A DNA stretch of 64,000 nucleotides from Collybiopsis luxurians FD-317 M1 (Eukaryota > Basidiomycota > Agaricomycetes > Agaricales > Omphalotaceae): positions 299,526 through 363,525 of the forward strand of contig KN834772.1 of assembly GCA_000827265.1 (NCBI GenBank), written 5' to 3'. Below the pieces are notes generated by a model that worked only from the letters and a program-made list of their open reading frames with translations, was not told where the DNA came from and made no database searches. The position numbers and the translations under genes were made by a program. Below, piece by piece: positions 1 through 10,806 of this stretch (the stretch's first letter is position 1; each line of letters begins with the position of its first letter).

Positions 1-415
1 GAAACTCGAAAGAGCAGTAGCGTCCGAGCGCTTCTACTACGCTTCTACTACAGGAATATTTCCCCTCGAAAGCTGTTCAGTACTGCAGTGCAAACAATGT
101 CTTATCCGATCAGCAATCTATATTTACATCTCCGATTGAGTTAAAAAGAGAGGCAGATACCGTGGTGAGACTTCCATTCACGAAAAGCATGATCCATCCC
201 TTGATAGAGAGGGCTTGTATAAAAGGGTAGTTGGATTCACTCTGATTCCTAGTATTTTTTAGCCATAGTTGCTCTGGTTCTCTGGACACATTTTTGCAAT
301 GATCAGCTCAGTTCAAGGAACAGGTAAGGATCATTGCGGTCAATTGTAAGACTTCATTTTGCTACAGGTAAACTTTGCTGATTTTACCTGCATTGCAGGC
401 CCACTAATATAGCGG
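1..415. other. left-edge intergenic sequence
   Basis: No gene could be supported here. An ATG at 299 is followed by a plausible GT donor, but splicing it to the AG near 398 runs into a stop within a few codons. I therefore treat it as leader or intergenic sequence of the zinc-finger gene that starts at 416. Confidence 0.4.
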
Positions 416-1835
416 ATGGCCTTCTTCCCATCCAGCATATCGGCAATAGTAAAAGATCATCGCGGAGTGGGTTCAGTAATACGCAGTAAGCCTGCGGTAT
501 TCAGGACAACTATCATAACTTGCCTGATTCCGCATTCCAGCTCCGCGTCCATCCCTGACTATTATATGAATACTGGTAGTGATATAAAATCGACCTCAGG
601 ATCGGGCTCACCGTAAGTTTGTCATTTTTCAAAATTTTTTAAGGAGCAGCTCTAAATTAGGAGTGATAGATCAACCGGTTCTGGATACTCCGCAAATAGT
701 GGCTTAAGGGAGAATACTAGCGGCCATATGGTACATATGCCGAATACGATGGAATTCCATCAGCAACAAGCAGGCCACAATGCTGCTGATTTTGAAGGTA
801 CGACTTACCACTCTCGTTGGATATTAACAGTGAAATATCCCAGGCATCGGTCAAGGGCTTTTAGCTCCTCAAATATTATTCAAGGAAGATGTGTCGATGA
901 TGGACACAGACCACTCAAATTCCTTCATTCCGATCACTTCATCCCAAGGACGTGACGGCGGAAAGATGCTAAGAGCAGTAACCTTCGGTCTGCACCCGAA
1001 CCAACTTGCATTCGCTGACATCTAGTAAGAGTACATCCCCATGTATAAGAATCATGATTTACCTAATTTTACATTTCAGCCCCGCATCCTTACGGGATTT
1101 TGACCATGCCCCATACAGTTATTTCGGTATAGGATCAAGCAGATTTAACCCATCGTAAGCATATGACAAGTACTTTCAAGGTGTATTGGTGACATACGTC
1201 CTATGATAGGCCGCAAGCTGATTTTGTACACATCATTAATGCATCGGGAATACAAGGCGTTGGCAATGATTTTCAAAAGTAAATTGCCCTTTTCTGTAAT
1301 ACCTTTATGACTCACATAGAAGCATTGCAGCTTTCCAAGCAGCCGTTCGGGGCACCCGGCTCATCAGACGGTACTCAGACAAGACACACCTACAGTGAGC
1401 TCCAACGTTCGGAATCCCTATATGGCTGTACCTCTGTAAGCAGCCTAGCATTTCAAACATACAAATCATGATTGACCTACCGAGTATAGGGATAGCACTG
1501 GCTCTTCATTCACACATCTGCCCTCCTGGACCGAATGTCTCATCACGGAAGACGGAAAGATATGCGCTGAGCGTTTGACAGCAGAGAATTACAGGGAGCA
1601 TTTTGCGCAAGCCCACAAAAAGGGCAATTCCTTTGAATGTCAATGGAATGGATGTGGCGTAACACTTGCAGCGCGCCACAGGCTTCTTACACACCTTGAG
1701 ACCCATTCTGAGCTTGACCTGATACGACGAAAATTCTGTTGCGATCATCCTGGATGCCGACGCCAGTTTTCAAGGAGGGATGGTCTTACCCGACATGAGA
1801 AAGCTAAACACATTGCCAAAAACATAGAAGAGTAA
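416..1835 (+). CDS. C2H2 zinc-finger protein (putative transcription factor)
   Basis: Probable nuclear DNA-binding protein. The last exon encodes two consecutive C2H2 fingers of the form C-x4-C-x12-H-x3-H and C-x4-C-x12-H-x4-H (about 1630-1812), followed by a short basic tail and the stop at 1833-1835. Upstream I read about six small exons: 416-612, 661-797, 889-1024, 1080-1154, one ending at 1278, and about 1320-1435. Their phases agree, and they encode Ser-, Gly- and Gln-rich, probably disordered sequence, which is the usual layout of agaricomycete C2H2 regulators. The acceptor of the fifth exon is uncertain, because two choices near 1176 and 1209 both look usable, but only the first keeps frame with the next exon. 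The target genes cannot be told from sequence. The finger domain is certain, while the exact 5' exons are moderately sure. Confidence 0.75.
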
Positions 1836-2224
1836 GGGCAAACCGAGGCCAGTGTTGATATCGCTTGATGATCTCAATTTATTGTATTCCATGATTCGAT
1901 ATCAAGGAAGGAAAGCACACGGGAAGTCTCCGGAATGCGATGTAGTGGGAGGAGCGGGATCAGAAAGCTCAATGTCAATCATAGAAATGGACTGAAATAG
2001 ATTTGCTCAGTTCTAGTTACATGTTTTAGGCTCGGCTTTCGGGTACCAGAATGTTGAGCGAACAACCCGACCAGAATGCGACACAACACAAATTGCATAT
2101 GGGGATACCTCAGCAATGCGAGGACAACGGTGTTGACCAGTAACTCGCCAGCTTTTTCGTTGTTGAAAAGACTAGGGTGCCGATGATGACGGTTGAAATT
2201 AGAGCGCTTGAGCTGTCATGACTC
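1836..2224. other. intergenic, nothing recognised
   Basis: This spacer lies between two genes on the plus strand. I saw no coding exon, RNA gene or repeat in it. Confidence 0.4.
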
Positions 2225-3364
2225 ATGACAGCCACCAATATCATCGACATCCTGATCCTAGGTGCAGGGTGGACCTCTGCTTTCCTTATTCCTCTCTGTA
2301 AACGACGAAACATTTCTTTTGCAGCTACTACTCGCTCGGGTTCCAATGATACTATCAAGTTCAATTTTGATCAAAACTCAACCTCAGACGACGATGAGCA
2401 ATTCGCGCATTTACCGGACGCGAAAACCGTCTTGATAACGTTCCCCATCACGACCCCTGGGGCTTCCAAGAGATTGGTCAGAATGTATAAAAAGACGAGA
2501 AAAAATGGAAGTGGTGATTTGAGAACAGGGTTCATACAGCTGGGTGCTACGAGTATTTGGGGGGTGAGTTTTGATTTCCTTTCGTCGCTGCGTATCTATC
2601 TAATTATCTCGTGGATAACAATAGGAACCCGGCGCAAGTTCTCGTCACGGTCGCAATAGAGAAGGTCAAAAATCGACGAACACAGACTCAAAGCCTGCCT
2701 TGAAACCAGCTGAAAATAGATGGTATGACAGACACAGTCCATACAGTCGTGTAGAACGTTCAGATGCCGAGGACGAGCTGCTCGCTCTATCTCCGGAAAC
2801 TCCAACAACTGTGCTCAATCTTGCGGGGCTATATGGCGGAGATAGGTCGATGAGGAAGTGGGTAGGTAGGGTTGCGCCTAGCAAGGAAGTTTTGAAGAAT
2901 AAGGTATTTGTCTCGAGATGGCTGTCAGTATAGCGTTAGGGTCTGCCTCTCATAACGTCCTTCACTCCCTGTAGGGAAGTCTACACATGGTTCACGGCAT
3001 CGACGTCGCTCGAGCAATCCTTGCTATACACACGCAATTCGATAAATCTGTGGGACAACGCTGGATTCTAACCGATGGACGAGTCTACGATTGGTGGGAT
3101 TTGTCATCAGCTTGGGGGTCCGGCCCAACGTCCAACATTGACAATAATGATAACAGCCCTAGTACTAATCCTTCCGCAGTTACGACGGATTCGGGCCCGG
3201 CGGAAGACCGAGGACCTCAAGCAGCATGGGTACGGGAACTCATGCGAGAGATGAATGTCCGTGCCTTACCGCGGAGTATTGAAACGCTTGGGAGAGCCTT
3301 AGATTCGAGAGAGTTCTGGGAGACATTCGGGTTGACGCCATTGAAGGGGAGGATGGAGGAGTGA
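2225..3364 (+). CDS. NAD(P)-binding Rossmann-fold protein, SDR/epimerase-like
   Basis: Three exons (2225-2563, 2625-2903, 2975-3364) join with phase-0 introns into 335 residues. The N-terminus has a beta-strand followed by GAGW (codons 11-14), a variant of the GxGxxG dinucleotide-binding loop, then a basic 'TTRSG' stretch that fits NADP preference. The middle carries a long hydrophilic segment and 'LNLAGLYGG', reminiscent of the extended-SDR core. The third exon has 'HGIDVARAI', the usual segment of atypical epimerases where the chain contacts substrate, and 'DGRVYDWW'. This resembles a fungal family of uncharacterised NAD(P)-binding proteins. No catalytic YxxxK motif is obvious, so an actual reaction is not claimed. 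A phase-consistent gene structure makes expression likely. Confidence 0.7.
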
Positions 3365-3910
3365 TAAAGGTTGATCAACAGAAAAAAGTTTTGCGTTTGA
3401 GTCCTTTTGGGGCATGTGCATTCTACTGGAGCAGTCAGTCAGCATCCAAGTGTCAAAGGTGCTCAGCTACTCAGGATGAACATGGACACATAAAATTGAC
3501 ATCAAGTATTATGAAACAGAGTGTTGTTTGACCGACATTGAGGACAGTCAATAAAGAGGTTTCAATGCCGGGTTTTTTTAGTACGGTCCTGTCTGAACTT
3601 GCAAACCTTTGGGACGTAAGTGTTGCGAGAGGAAAATTCTGCAGCTAGGTGTACTTCTGACTAGATCTGGTTCCCAAGTGAGCACGTACGGCCACTGGAC
3701 AATTCAAATCTGCTTTCATTCCATTTTGAACTAGAAAGTCTATTCAACCAGAGAGGAAGTAATTAACTTGCACATGATGACAGACCACACACTAGCAGAT
3801 GATAGTCCGAATGCAGGGAATTGAACTCGCCTGCTGTTTTGAATCTTGATGGAAGCCCATTGGACTTCTACAAAAAATGTAAAACAGCCCAGCACATCCA
3901 TTTTTAGTGA
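3365..3910. other. AT-rich intergenic sequence
   Basis: No gene seen. It leads into the nested inverted-repeat region that begins near 3911. Confidence 0.4.
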
Positions 3911-4290
3911 TTTGTAGCATAGTTTTTGAAATATGCACCTTACAGCTGATTGCGAAATTGTAGAATTAATTCCAGAAATGCACTAATGGTGTTTACTGCC
4001 AAACAAATATACTATTCATTGCTCCACCGATGCTGGGACAGCTGTACATTCTCGGGGAGCAATGAATTGGTAGTTTGTTTGTAGGTAAACACGAGCAAAA
4101 AGGTGCGTTTTTTCTACAATTTCGCAGTCAACTGTAATAATTGTGTTTACCTAAGTACAAACAAATCACTAATTGCTCCACAAAAATACCGCCAAATGTA
4201 CAGTTGTCCTGGCATCAATGGAGCAATGAATAGTACTTATGTTTGTTTGGCGGTAAACAAGGCGTGTTTTTGAAAATAATGCTACAAATA
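3911..4290. repeat. foldback (palindromic) element with a nested inverted-repeat pair
   Basis: The left arm (3911-4090) and right arm (4141-4290) are imperfect reverse complements. They share the blocks 'ATTTGTAGCAT', 'GTTTACYGCCAAACAAA', 'ACTATTCATTGCTCCA' and 'CTGTACATT'. Inside lies a second inverted pair, TTACAGCTGATTGCGAAATT at 3940-3959 against the complement near 4137, so a 198 bp unit (3940-4137) appears nested in or overlapping the larger palindrome. There is no coding capacity. It looks like a non-autonomous foldback or MITE-type transposon, possibly two insertions. I could not define a target-site duplication. Confidence 0.7.
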
Positions 4291-4291
4291 G

Positions 4292-5099
4292 TTACAGCTC
4301 GTCAAGAAACCTAGGTCAAACAAAAAATTGATATATAACTGCCGATCGTACGGCTCACTGCAACTCTATAGGACTTACTATCGATGTACTAGAGTTGATA
4401 CCGAAAATGTCGGTATAGAAAAACCTTTGCAGTTCCCTGGGTATCCTGCTTAAACTTGAAATATGCCAAGTAGACATCTTAAGCTTCAAAGCTACCAGGT
4501 TTGAGAATCTTTCGAACTCTCCATGTTTTGCCAGCTGACTCCCAAGAAAGGATGCCAATATCGCAGGAGCTGACACCCAGACCACCGCTTTCCGAAGCTG
4601 ATGGGAAAGTGCGGTTTTCACCACCCTCGTTCATTTGAGAAGAATATGTTTTGATTAAAATTCCTGGATAGTTTTTGAAAGGCTTTATCTGACATAGATA
4701 GCATAACCTTCGAGACAGGAGAGAGACCGAGGCTGATAAGTGGAAAAAACCAGTTTTATTTAACACTTGAAAATTTTCTCAATTATTTTCCAGCACATTA
4801 ATCCTCATTCAAAGTTAATAGATCTATTAAATAATGTTTATTCAGAGTACAGAAAAGGTTTTAGGGTTAACGGTTGAGAAATGTGCTCAAACGAAACAAT
4901 TTTTTATGAGAGTATCAACTCTAGGTCCGGTATCAACTCTAGTACATCAATAGTACGAGAGGGTTGGAGCCTCTTGGAGCCCGGCCGACAACTGGCTCAA
5001 GTATTGAATGGATTTAATTGGTGGTTACCGTCAGCCGTACAGTCAGCCGATAGATGTCATTTGTTTAAAATTGGCCCAGGTTTTCTTGACGAGCTGTAA
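4292..5099. repeat. 808 bp element with terminal inverted repeats starting TTACAGCTCGTCAAGAAA
   Basis: The left end at 4292 and the right end at 5099 are reverse complements of each other (TTACAGCTCGTCAAGAAA then CCT). A second inverted pair lies inside: TATCGATGTACTAGAGTTGA near 4379 matches the complement of 4929-4953, so the termini are long and imperfect, roughly 100-170 bp. Short frames inside do not resemble a transposase. The leading TTACAG is shared with the smaller nested element next door, which suggests one related non-autonomous DNA-transposon family. No clear target duplication was found. Confidence 0.65.
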
Positions 5100-5374
5100 G
5101 TAGCTGCAGGTAATACCTTGGCTATGTTCCTTGAAGGCCTTTCAAGGAGTGGACAAGTCTGAATTATGTGAACGCCGTAAGCGTTAAAGGGGAGAAATAA
5201 ATATCGACTCCCGCGTCGACCTAAGTGCTATACTTTCAACTCCAGATATCAGTTTCAGATGAGCACACAAAAAAGAAACAAATGGGCTTACATTTATTCA
5301 CAGTAGGACATCGGAGAAGTGCAAAAGTAAGCAAAAGGATGCGTGAATTCGAAAAATATATTCCGGAGATGGGA

Positions 5375-5472
5375 TTCCAAAGGGAGGATTCGAACCTGGG
5401 CTGCTGGCCATAAATAGATCAAAAGATATAGGATGAAAATTCCACGAAAGACAGCAAGCAATGTTCATTGGA
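5375..5472 (-). pseudogene. decayed tRNA-Glu copy
   Basis: On the minus strand, acceptor arm TCCAATG (5466-5472), then CATTGC, GCTGTCTTTC (5' anticodon stem, loop and TTC anticodon), an AT-rich insert of about 40 nt, CCAGCAGCCC, the T-arm GGTTCGAATCC and the closing TTTGGAA follow one another. They match, in order, the intact tRNA-Glu genes at 38036 and 62393. Most of the D arm is missing, the anticodon 3' strand is altered and the acceptor is mismatched. It is a dead copy, or the head of a tRNA-derived SINE, though no SINE body or A-tail was seen. Confidence 0.65.
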
Positions 5473-6240
5473 ATTCTATGTAATTTATGTGAAAGCATTC
5501 TAATGAGTCCCCTGCAATTTTTCAACTGATTTCCGCTAACCCTGGAAGGTCCTGTTACTCAGGCGGGAGACAGTGCGGGAAAATTTTCAGTTCGTAGGAG
5601 ACCCTCTGCCATCAAGCCTGAGCTCGCCAAGTCACGGACTAATTGGCAATGCAAGTTTTTCAATAGTTTGCCAGATGACTGAAGTGAAGAACTTTCGATC
5701 CCCTTTTGTCTGCCGCTTTGATAAGCCAAGACTCAGAATTAAGCGATAATTCAACGTGGTGATAACCCAAATCTCTTCATCGAACCCTTCAATGTATGCT
5801 CTCGGCCGCGGGTGGGAGCGCAAAACCTGAAGCTACCTAGAGGTGCTGTAAAGTAGATTGGTTTGTAATATGCTTTTCTGCATCAGATTGCCACCCGCGC
5901 ACTTGTGTAGTGGAACATTCCGATGATAACTGGATCGAGAGTCTTGGATTCTTTCCTTTTTCCTTTTTTGGTTTTTTCCTTTCATTTTTTTGCTCTGCTG
6001 GACGCGTTTTACCTGGGTAATGGATGTTTGGAGCAGAAAATTTTGTAGTTGGGAACTTTATTTTTTTTCAACCGTTGTTGTTATCGCGTTACACGTACAG
6101 CATATACTTAACGGGGTTTGGGAACTTTCGCCTCCGCAGCTAGGCTTGGGTGGAAAATGAAACATTCAGACTACTTCCCTAACAGGAACGATTTACCCAG
6201 GTCGATTAGGCCACAGGTACCGTGTACGTTCTTCGCTCAC
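5473..6240. other. intergenic with pyrimidine tracts
   Basis: No gene supported. T- and CT-rich runs occur at 5945-5990 and 6058-6070 upstream of the monooxygenase promoter. A 63-codon open frame on the minus strand at 5632-5823 has no recognisable features. Confidence 0.4.
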
Positions 6241-6248
6241 TATATAAA
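6241..6248 (+). promoter_or_regulatory. TATA box of the FAD monooxygenase gene
   Basis: TATATAAA lies 78 bp upstream of the ATG at 6326, in a good position for a fungal core promoter. It is assigned by sequence and spacing only. Confidence 0.5.
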
Positions 6249-6325
6249 CAGAGCTTATTTTCCGGTATGAAGAATAAGAGTTGACCCCAATCGTTCTTCA
6301 TTCACCTTTCACACTTTATCCTGAA

Positions 6326-8122
6326 ATGATTGTTTCAATGCCTTGCGAGGAAAGAAAACTTCGCGTTGCTATTGTGTAAGTCGACTCTCACCCCATTGCA
6401 CCGTGCGTTGTTGAGAAATCCGTACGTACCAACTGTAGTGGTGGAGGGATCGGGGGCCTAACCTGTGCCGCGGCGTTGAAAGACTGTAGCAGCATCCAGG
6501 TCGACTTGTTCGAGGCAGCGACTAGGTTTGTTGCGATTGGGGCGGGAATTGTTACTTGGCCTCGTACGTGGAGTGTGTTCCGGGCACTGGGTTTGAAGGA
6601 GGAAATGTTGGAAGCGCTTAAGGAAAAGGAGAAGTGTAATCATGAACAGGGTGATAGCTTCTTCGCGCCACCATTCGATGTGGTAATGCTGACCTTTCAT
6701 TCTACTTCTAGAGACGAGACCCGCATGGCAGTTTCGCATGTCTGACCGGAAAGAAGGAGTGCCCTTTCATGAAGTGCATATAGAAGGTAAGTTATTTAGC
6801 TGGATGTATTTTAGCGCCAAGCAAGGCCGATAAACACACGTTTTCAAGGAGCTAAAGCGACTAATCTTCATCGACAGCAACTGCTCGATCTTTTACTTGA
6901 CAATCTTCCTTCCCACTGTCGGGTCCATTTTGGACATCGACTAGTTGCCTGTGAAGAGGATGAAAAAGGCGTCGAGCTGCGCTTCTTGAACGGCATTGTA
7001 GCTTCGTTCGATCTTGTTATTGCTGCGGACGGGCTGAAAAGTGTTGTCCGGCAGACGGTTGCTGGGATAAAGCCACTTTTGGATGTTACCGCAGAAGAGA
7101 ACTTCATTAGAGAAGATATTTTGCACACTGGACAAAGTGCTTTTCGAGGGTTGATCCCTAGAGAACAGCTAATTGCGGTAAATCCGAATCATAGAGCGCT
7201 GCATACACCGACTATTGTACGTTTTTCTCGTTCGAGTTTATCAATTGGTTCTTACTCCTTTGTAGTATTGCGGAAAAGACAAGGTAATTCTAGAGAAACA
7301 ACCCTGATTCGATAACGATTAATATTCCGTCAGCATGTTGTGGCGTATCCCATCAGCAGCGGGGAAATTATAAACGTCGTAGCATTTTACTCAGATTCGC
7401 GTTCAGGATCTCCAGTGATGTGTTCAACTGGATCTTCTTCCCCTCAGATTCATGTTGATGACGTCCCACTTTCTACGATACTCGATACTTACCCTGGGTG
7501 GGAAGATGAAGCCGTGCAATTGCTAAAAGTAAGAGACGGGCGGATGATTTCGTTACGTATCTTCTTACGCTTCAACAGATGATGAAAGACCCGACAATCT
7601 GGCCGATTCTGGATTTGAAGCCTCTGGAAAGTTATGTGACCTCTCGTATTGCGTTACTTGGAGATGCAGCACACAGCATGGGTCCTCATCTTGGAGCCGG
7701 GGCGAACACCGCGATGGAGGTAAGTAGAGCATAGCGTCAATCACGGGCTCGCATAACGTCCGGTTTTTGAACTTTAGGATGCATACATTCTTGGCACGCT
7801 CATTTCCAAATATGTTCACACGTCCAAAGACGTCTGTCGAGTATTAAAAATTTACGACACCCTTCGTCGGCCGTATGGAAATGAGATTATGCGTTGGGCA
7901 CGTGAAACAGGAGATTACTACGAATTTGAGTCGGAATATCTTCAGAATAAACAGGAGACTATTCAAGATTACTATGAGCCGACCAAGGAGCAGCTGTCCA
8001 ATTTTGGTGAAGGGGTGGATAAATATTGGACCTGGCCTATCCGGACTGCGGGTACGATAGAAGAAGATATGAAGCGAGCAGAGTTAATGTTGGGAGAGCA
8101 AAAAATCTGTAGAGTGTGCTGA
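6326..8122 (+). CDS. FAD-dependent monooxygenase, salicylate hydroxylase-like (class A)
   Basis: It probably hydroxylates an aromatic or related small substrate using FAD, NAD(P)H and O2. Exon 1 (6326-6375) ends inside the first beta-strand. Exon 2 from 6439 restores V-GGGIGGL, the GxGxxG FAD-binding loop. Further landmarks are 'ADGLKSVVRQ' (the DG motif, about 7025-7050) and 'LLGDAAHSMGPHLGAGANTAMED' (the GD motif that binds FAD ribose, about 7650-7780, split by an intron). The last exon carries a Trp/Tyr-rich tail, with the stop at 8120-8122. About six or seven short introns; the second one (donor at 6681) is best closed at an AG just before 6719. The family includes salicylate 1-monooxygenase and secondary-metabolite hydroxylases, and sequence alone does not give the substrate. 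No biosynthetic partner genes adjoin it. Confidence 0.88.
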
Positions 8123-8360
8123 CGCTTTTTTGAATATTATTTTATGTCATTTCTGTTTCTGTTCGCCCATTTCTTGCCCGTTTTTGGACTTGATAAAACC
8201 CGCTTTGACACCGGCCCGATAGAATCGGCCTAGAAGTTCAGAATCACGTGTGATTTCCCGGGTTCCCAACGACCACCCACTGCTCAAACTTGATCCGAAC
8301 CACCTTCTCTATATCTTTGACCAGCGGTATATTCAGTCATACTGGCCTACTAGAACTTCC

Positions 8361-9709
8361 ATGGCCCTTCCACGAACTCTTTCCGTCATCGGCGCAGGCC
8401 AAATGGGCATTGGTATTGCCCTGGTCGCCTCTCTACGTGCCCAGATTCCCAAAGTCCTTCTGTACGACCGAGATCCTGCACAAATTACCAAGGGTCTAGC
8501 TTTCATGGACAAACTTTTAGAAAAAGACGTGTCGAAGGGCAAAATCAGCGAGGAGCAAGCCAAGGCTGCGAAAGAGAGAATTATTTCGATATCCCACTCT
8601 TCTTCTTCTTCAAAGGATGGAGATGAATCTGGCTGGGCGAGAGAATTGGGTGAACGTGGAACGGATCTAGTAGTTGAAGCTGCTTCGGAAAGGGTGTCGA
8701 TAAAGGAAAGCATTTTTCGTGCGTTGACGCAGAATTTGTCGAAGGATGCGGTATTGGCGAGTAATACGAGCAGTATTTCGATTACGAAGCTGGCTGGAGC
8801 TGCTGTGGATGGACTTGGTGCTGGTGTGAGCAGGGCGAGTGAAGAAGGCAAGGCCTGTGCGGGTAGAGTTGTTGGCGTGCATTTCTTCAATCCGGTACCA
8901 GTGATGGTGAGTGAGAATGCTTTCATAATTGCCGGCTGTTTGATTGAAGGGAGTTTATTCAGAAATTATGTGAAGTCATTCCCGGGTTGCAGACATCAGA
9001 ATCTACTCTTGAAAAAGCAAAAGCATTTGCGGTTGCTTGCGGAAAGGGTAATTTCAGGCTACCGGTCTCGAAAATTGGTGGCACTGACGTCAGTTTGAAG
9101 AGGTGACGACTTCGAAGGACGTTCCTGGATTTGTTTCGAATGCGCTGCTTATGCCATTCCTCAACGAGGTGAGTGCCTGTCCGCTTCGGCCGGGAGGGCA
9201 TTTCCATTTGGAGTTGCTAAAGGTCTTCCATTCAGGCTATCATGTGTCTGGAATCGGTATTTTGACGCTGTTGCTGGTAAAGGTCGTTTTTCTCATCATA
9301 ATTCCCGGTTTTGGCACAGGGAACCGCCACACGAGACGACATTGATAAGACGCTTCGCTTGGGTATGGGTCATCCTATGGGCCCGTTGCAACTTGGTAAG
9401 ACTCTGAGTGCGCGATTATGGCTATACTTGTCACTAAAATGAAACCTCTTCTCGCTTCCTTCGAAAAGCTGATTTGTGAGTATCTCTCGCTTCTTCATCC
9501 TAATTCCACGTTTTCATCAGCTTCGACTGGGGTCGTTTTTTTGTTTTGCTCGTACGTGTAGCATCGGCCTCGACACCTGTCTTGCGATCCAGGAAACCCT
9601 TTATGAAGGTACGCGCGACTCGAAGTATCGGCCAAGTGTTTTGCTGGGACGGATGGTTGATGCGGGTTGGCTTGGAAAGAAGAGTGGTAAAGGATTCTAT
9701 GATTATTGA
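8361..9709 (+). CDS. 3-hydroxyacyl-CoA dehydrogenase (3-hydroxybutyryl-CoA dehydrogenase type)
   Basis: It oxidises (S)-3-hydroxyacyl-CoA to 3-oxoacyl-CoA with NAD+, as in short-chain beta-oxidation. The first exon (8361-8906) opens with '[14 protein letters not shown]', the NAD-binding GxGxxG loop. Then come '[10 protein letters not shown]' and '[11 protein letters not shown]', which holds the catalytic His-Glu/Asn region of this family. Exon 2 (8963-9047) gives 'KLCEVIPG'. Later exons give '[16 protein letters not shown]', '[11 protein letters not shown]' and the terminal '[14 protein letters not shown]', which is the hallmark C-terminus. I chose the ATG at 8361 because it starts the protein just before the Rossmann strand. 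An in-frame ATG at 8250 would add 37 residues, which could be a targeting extension. The length is about 310 residues, usual for the family. Confidence 0.9.
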
Positions 9710-10217
9710 GGGAGAGGGAGGTTGGCTTGTCGGAGGGGGATTCCCTGGAACCTCGACCTCAAAAGGTACTACTACTAATTAATTGCAGACCGTATTCAAC
9801 GAAGCAGAAGAGAGAATGAAATCAAAGTGACGGTTCTCACACAACGCGCGAAGAATATTAGCTCAGCGCAACTCGACGTTCTAGATTATTTTGCCTCCTG
9901 TCTGTAACCTGGCGTAGGGGTTGAATGTTGAACAACGACCTTTTTCATTTCCAACTCACATCTCCGACGCCGAGCCGGTATTTTCAACCTACATAGGTAC
10001 GAATGAATCTTGAAGACCTAGTCCAATCAGGCTGGCGAAGGCATATTGTGATACGCATGGTCCTGTAGGTTAAAGATCCCATTCCGCCTGGGTTTCTAAA
10101 TGCTCGGCTCTCTCTGTCCATAACCTATGTTTACTGAATACGTAGAGACAAGAATACCCATCCGCACGAGACTTCTTCTAGCTCCGATTTATAACTGGAC
10201 TCTATATCCTTGAATGA

Positions 10218-10580
10218 ATGATAGACGGCAGATCCGTTGTTCAAGGATATCCTATGTATCCTAATAATATTGATCTTGTCCTTCTCTCCCAAGAAGTTAT
10301 TCAAATTTCTTCGAGACTTTACCAGATTCTGAGCGGTCCATCAGCGCAATCATTCAAGCCTCCCGCGCAACAGAATACTTACAAAACGTTTCCTGAGTCA
10401 GCGAGAGCCAAGGCAGCTCAAGCTTCGGACCGAATTCGAGATCTACTTTTAGCCTGCCACCGCATTTACATGTCCCGGCCATTCAGGATTGTAAAAATCC
10501 TGGTCAGGAGGACGAAGAGAATGGGAAGCTTTGTTCTGCTGCTTTTTATAACCTGGCCATGGTGGGATAACGACGAGTAG
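10218..10580 (+). CDS. small open frame of unknown function
   Basis: A 120-codon frame with an ATG at 10218, lying in the 1.1 kb gap between the dehydrogenase and the beta-glucosidase. The N-terminal half is helical in character (Leu/Ile/Ser-rich, 'SRLYQIL') and could be the remnant of a larger enzyme's N-terminal domain, but I do not recognise it. The end is basic and hydrophobic. There are no splice-supported extensions. It may be non-coding. The rest of 9710-10806 shows nothing recognisable. Confidence 0.2.
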   Translation: MIDGRSVVQGYPMYPNNIDLVLLSQEVIQISSRLYQILSGPSAQSFKPPAQQNTYKTFPESARAKAAQASDRIRDLLLACHRIYMSRPFRIVKILVRRTKRMGSFVLLLFITWPWWDNDE

Positions 10581-10806
10581 AAGAGCTATCTAAGCTCCGT
10601 CTAGACGGGAGATGTGTTAAGGATCTAAAAACATTTGAATCCGCGCAACAGATTGACAGAACGCGTTGAAAACGCGTCCATAAGGATCAGCTGGTACGCC
10701 AAAGTGATGCTTAAGTAATCAACCACATTATTATTAAATACGACCATGATCTCACTGTCAAAGCGGGTTACAAAATCCTGCAGGCGTGCTCATTTCAACC
10801 ACCACC

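Noticed and set aside
4479..4766. Open frames inside the 808 bp inverted-repeat element as a transposase
   Set aside because: Short, on the minus strand, with no catalytic or DNA-binding motif.
8333..8926. 197-codon frame antisense to the 3-hydroxyacyl-CoA dehydrogenase
   Set aside because: It mirrors a conserved coding exon on the plus strand and has no motif of its own.
6326..9709. FAD monooxygenase and dehydrogenase as a secondary-metabolite cluster
   Set aside because: No synthase, terpene cyclase, P450 or transporter adjoins them, and two neighbouring enzymes alone do not make a cluster.
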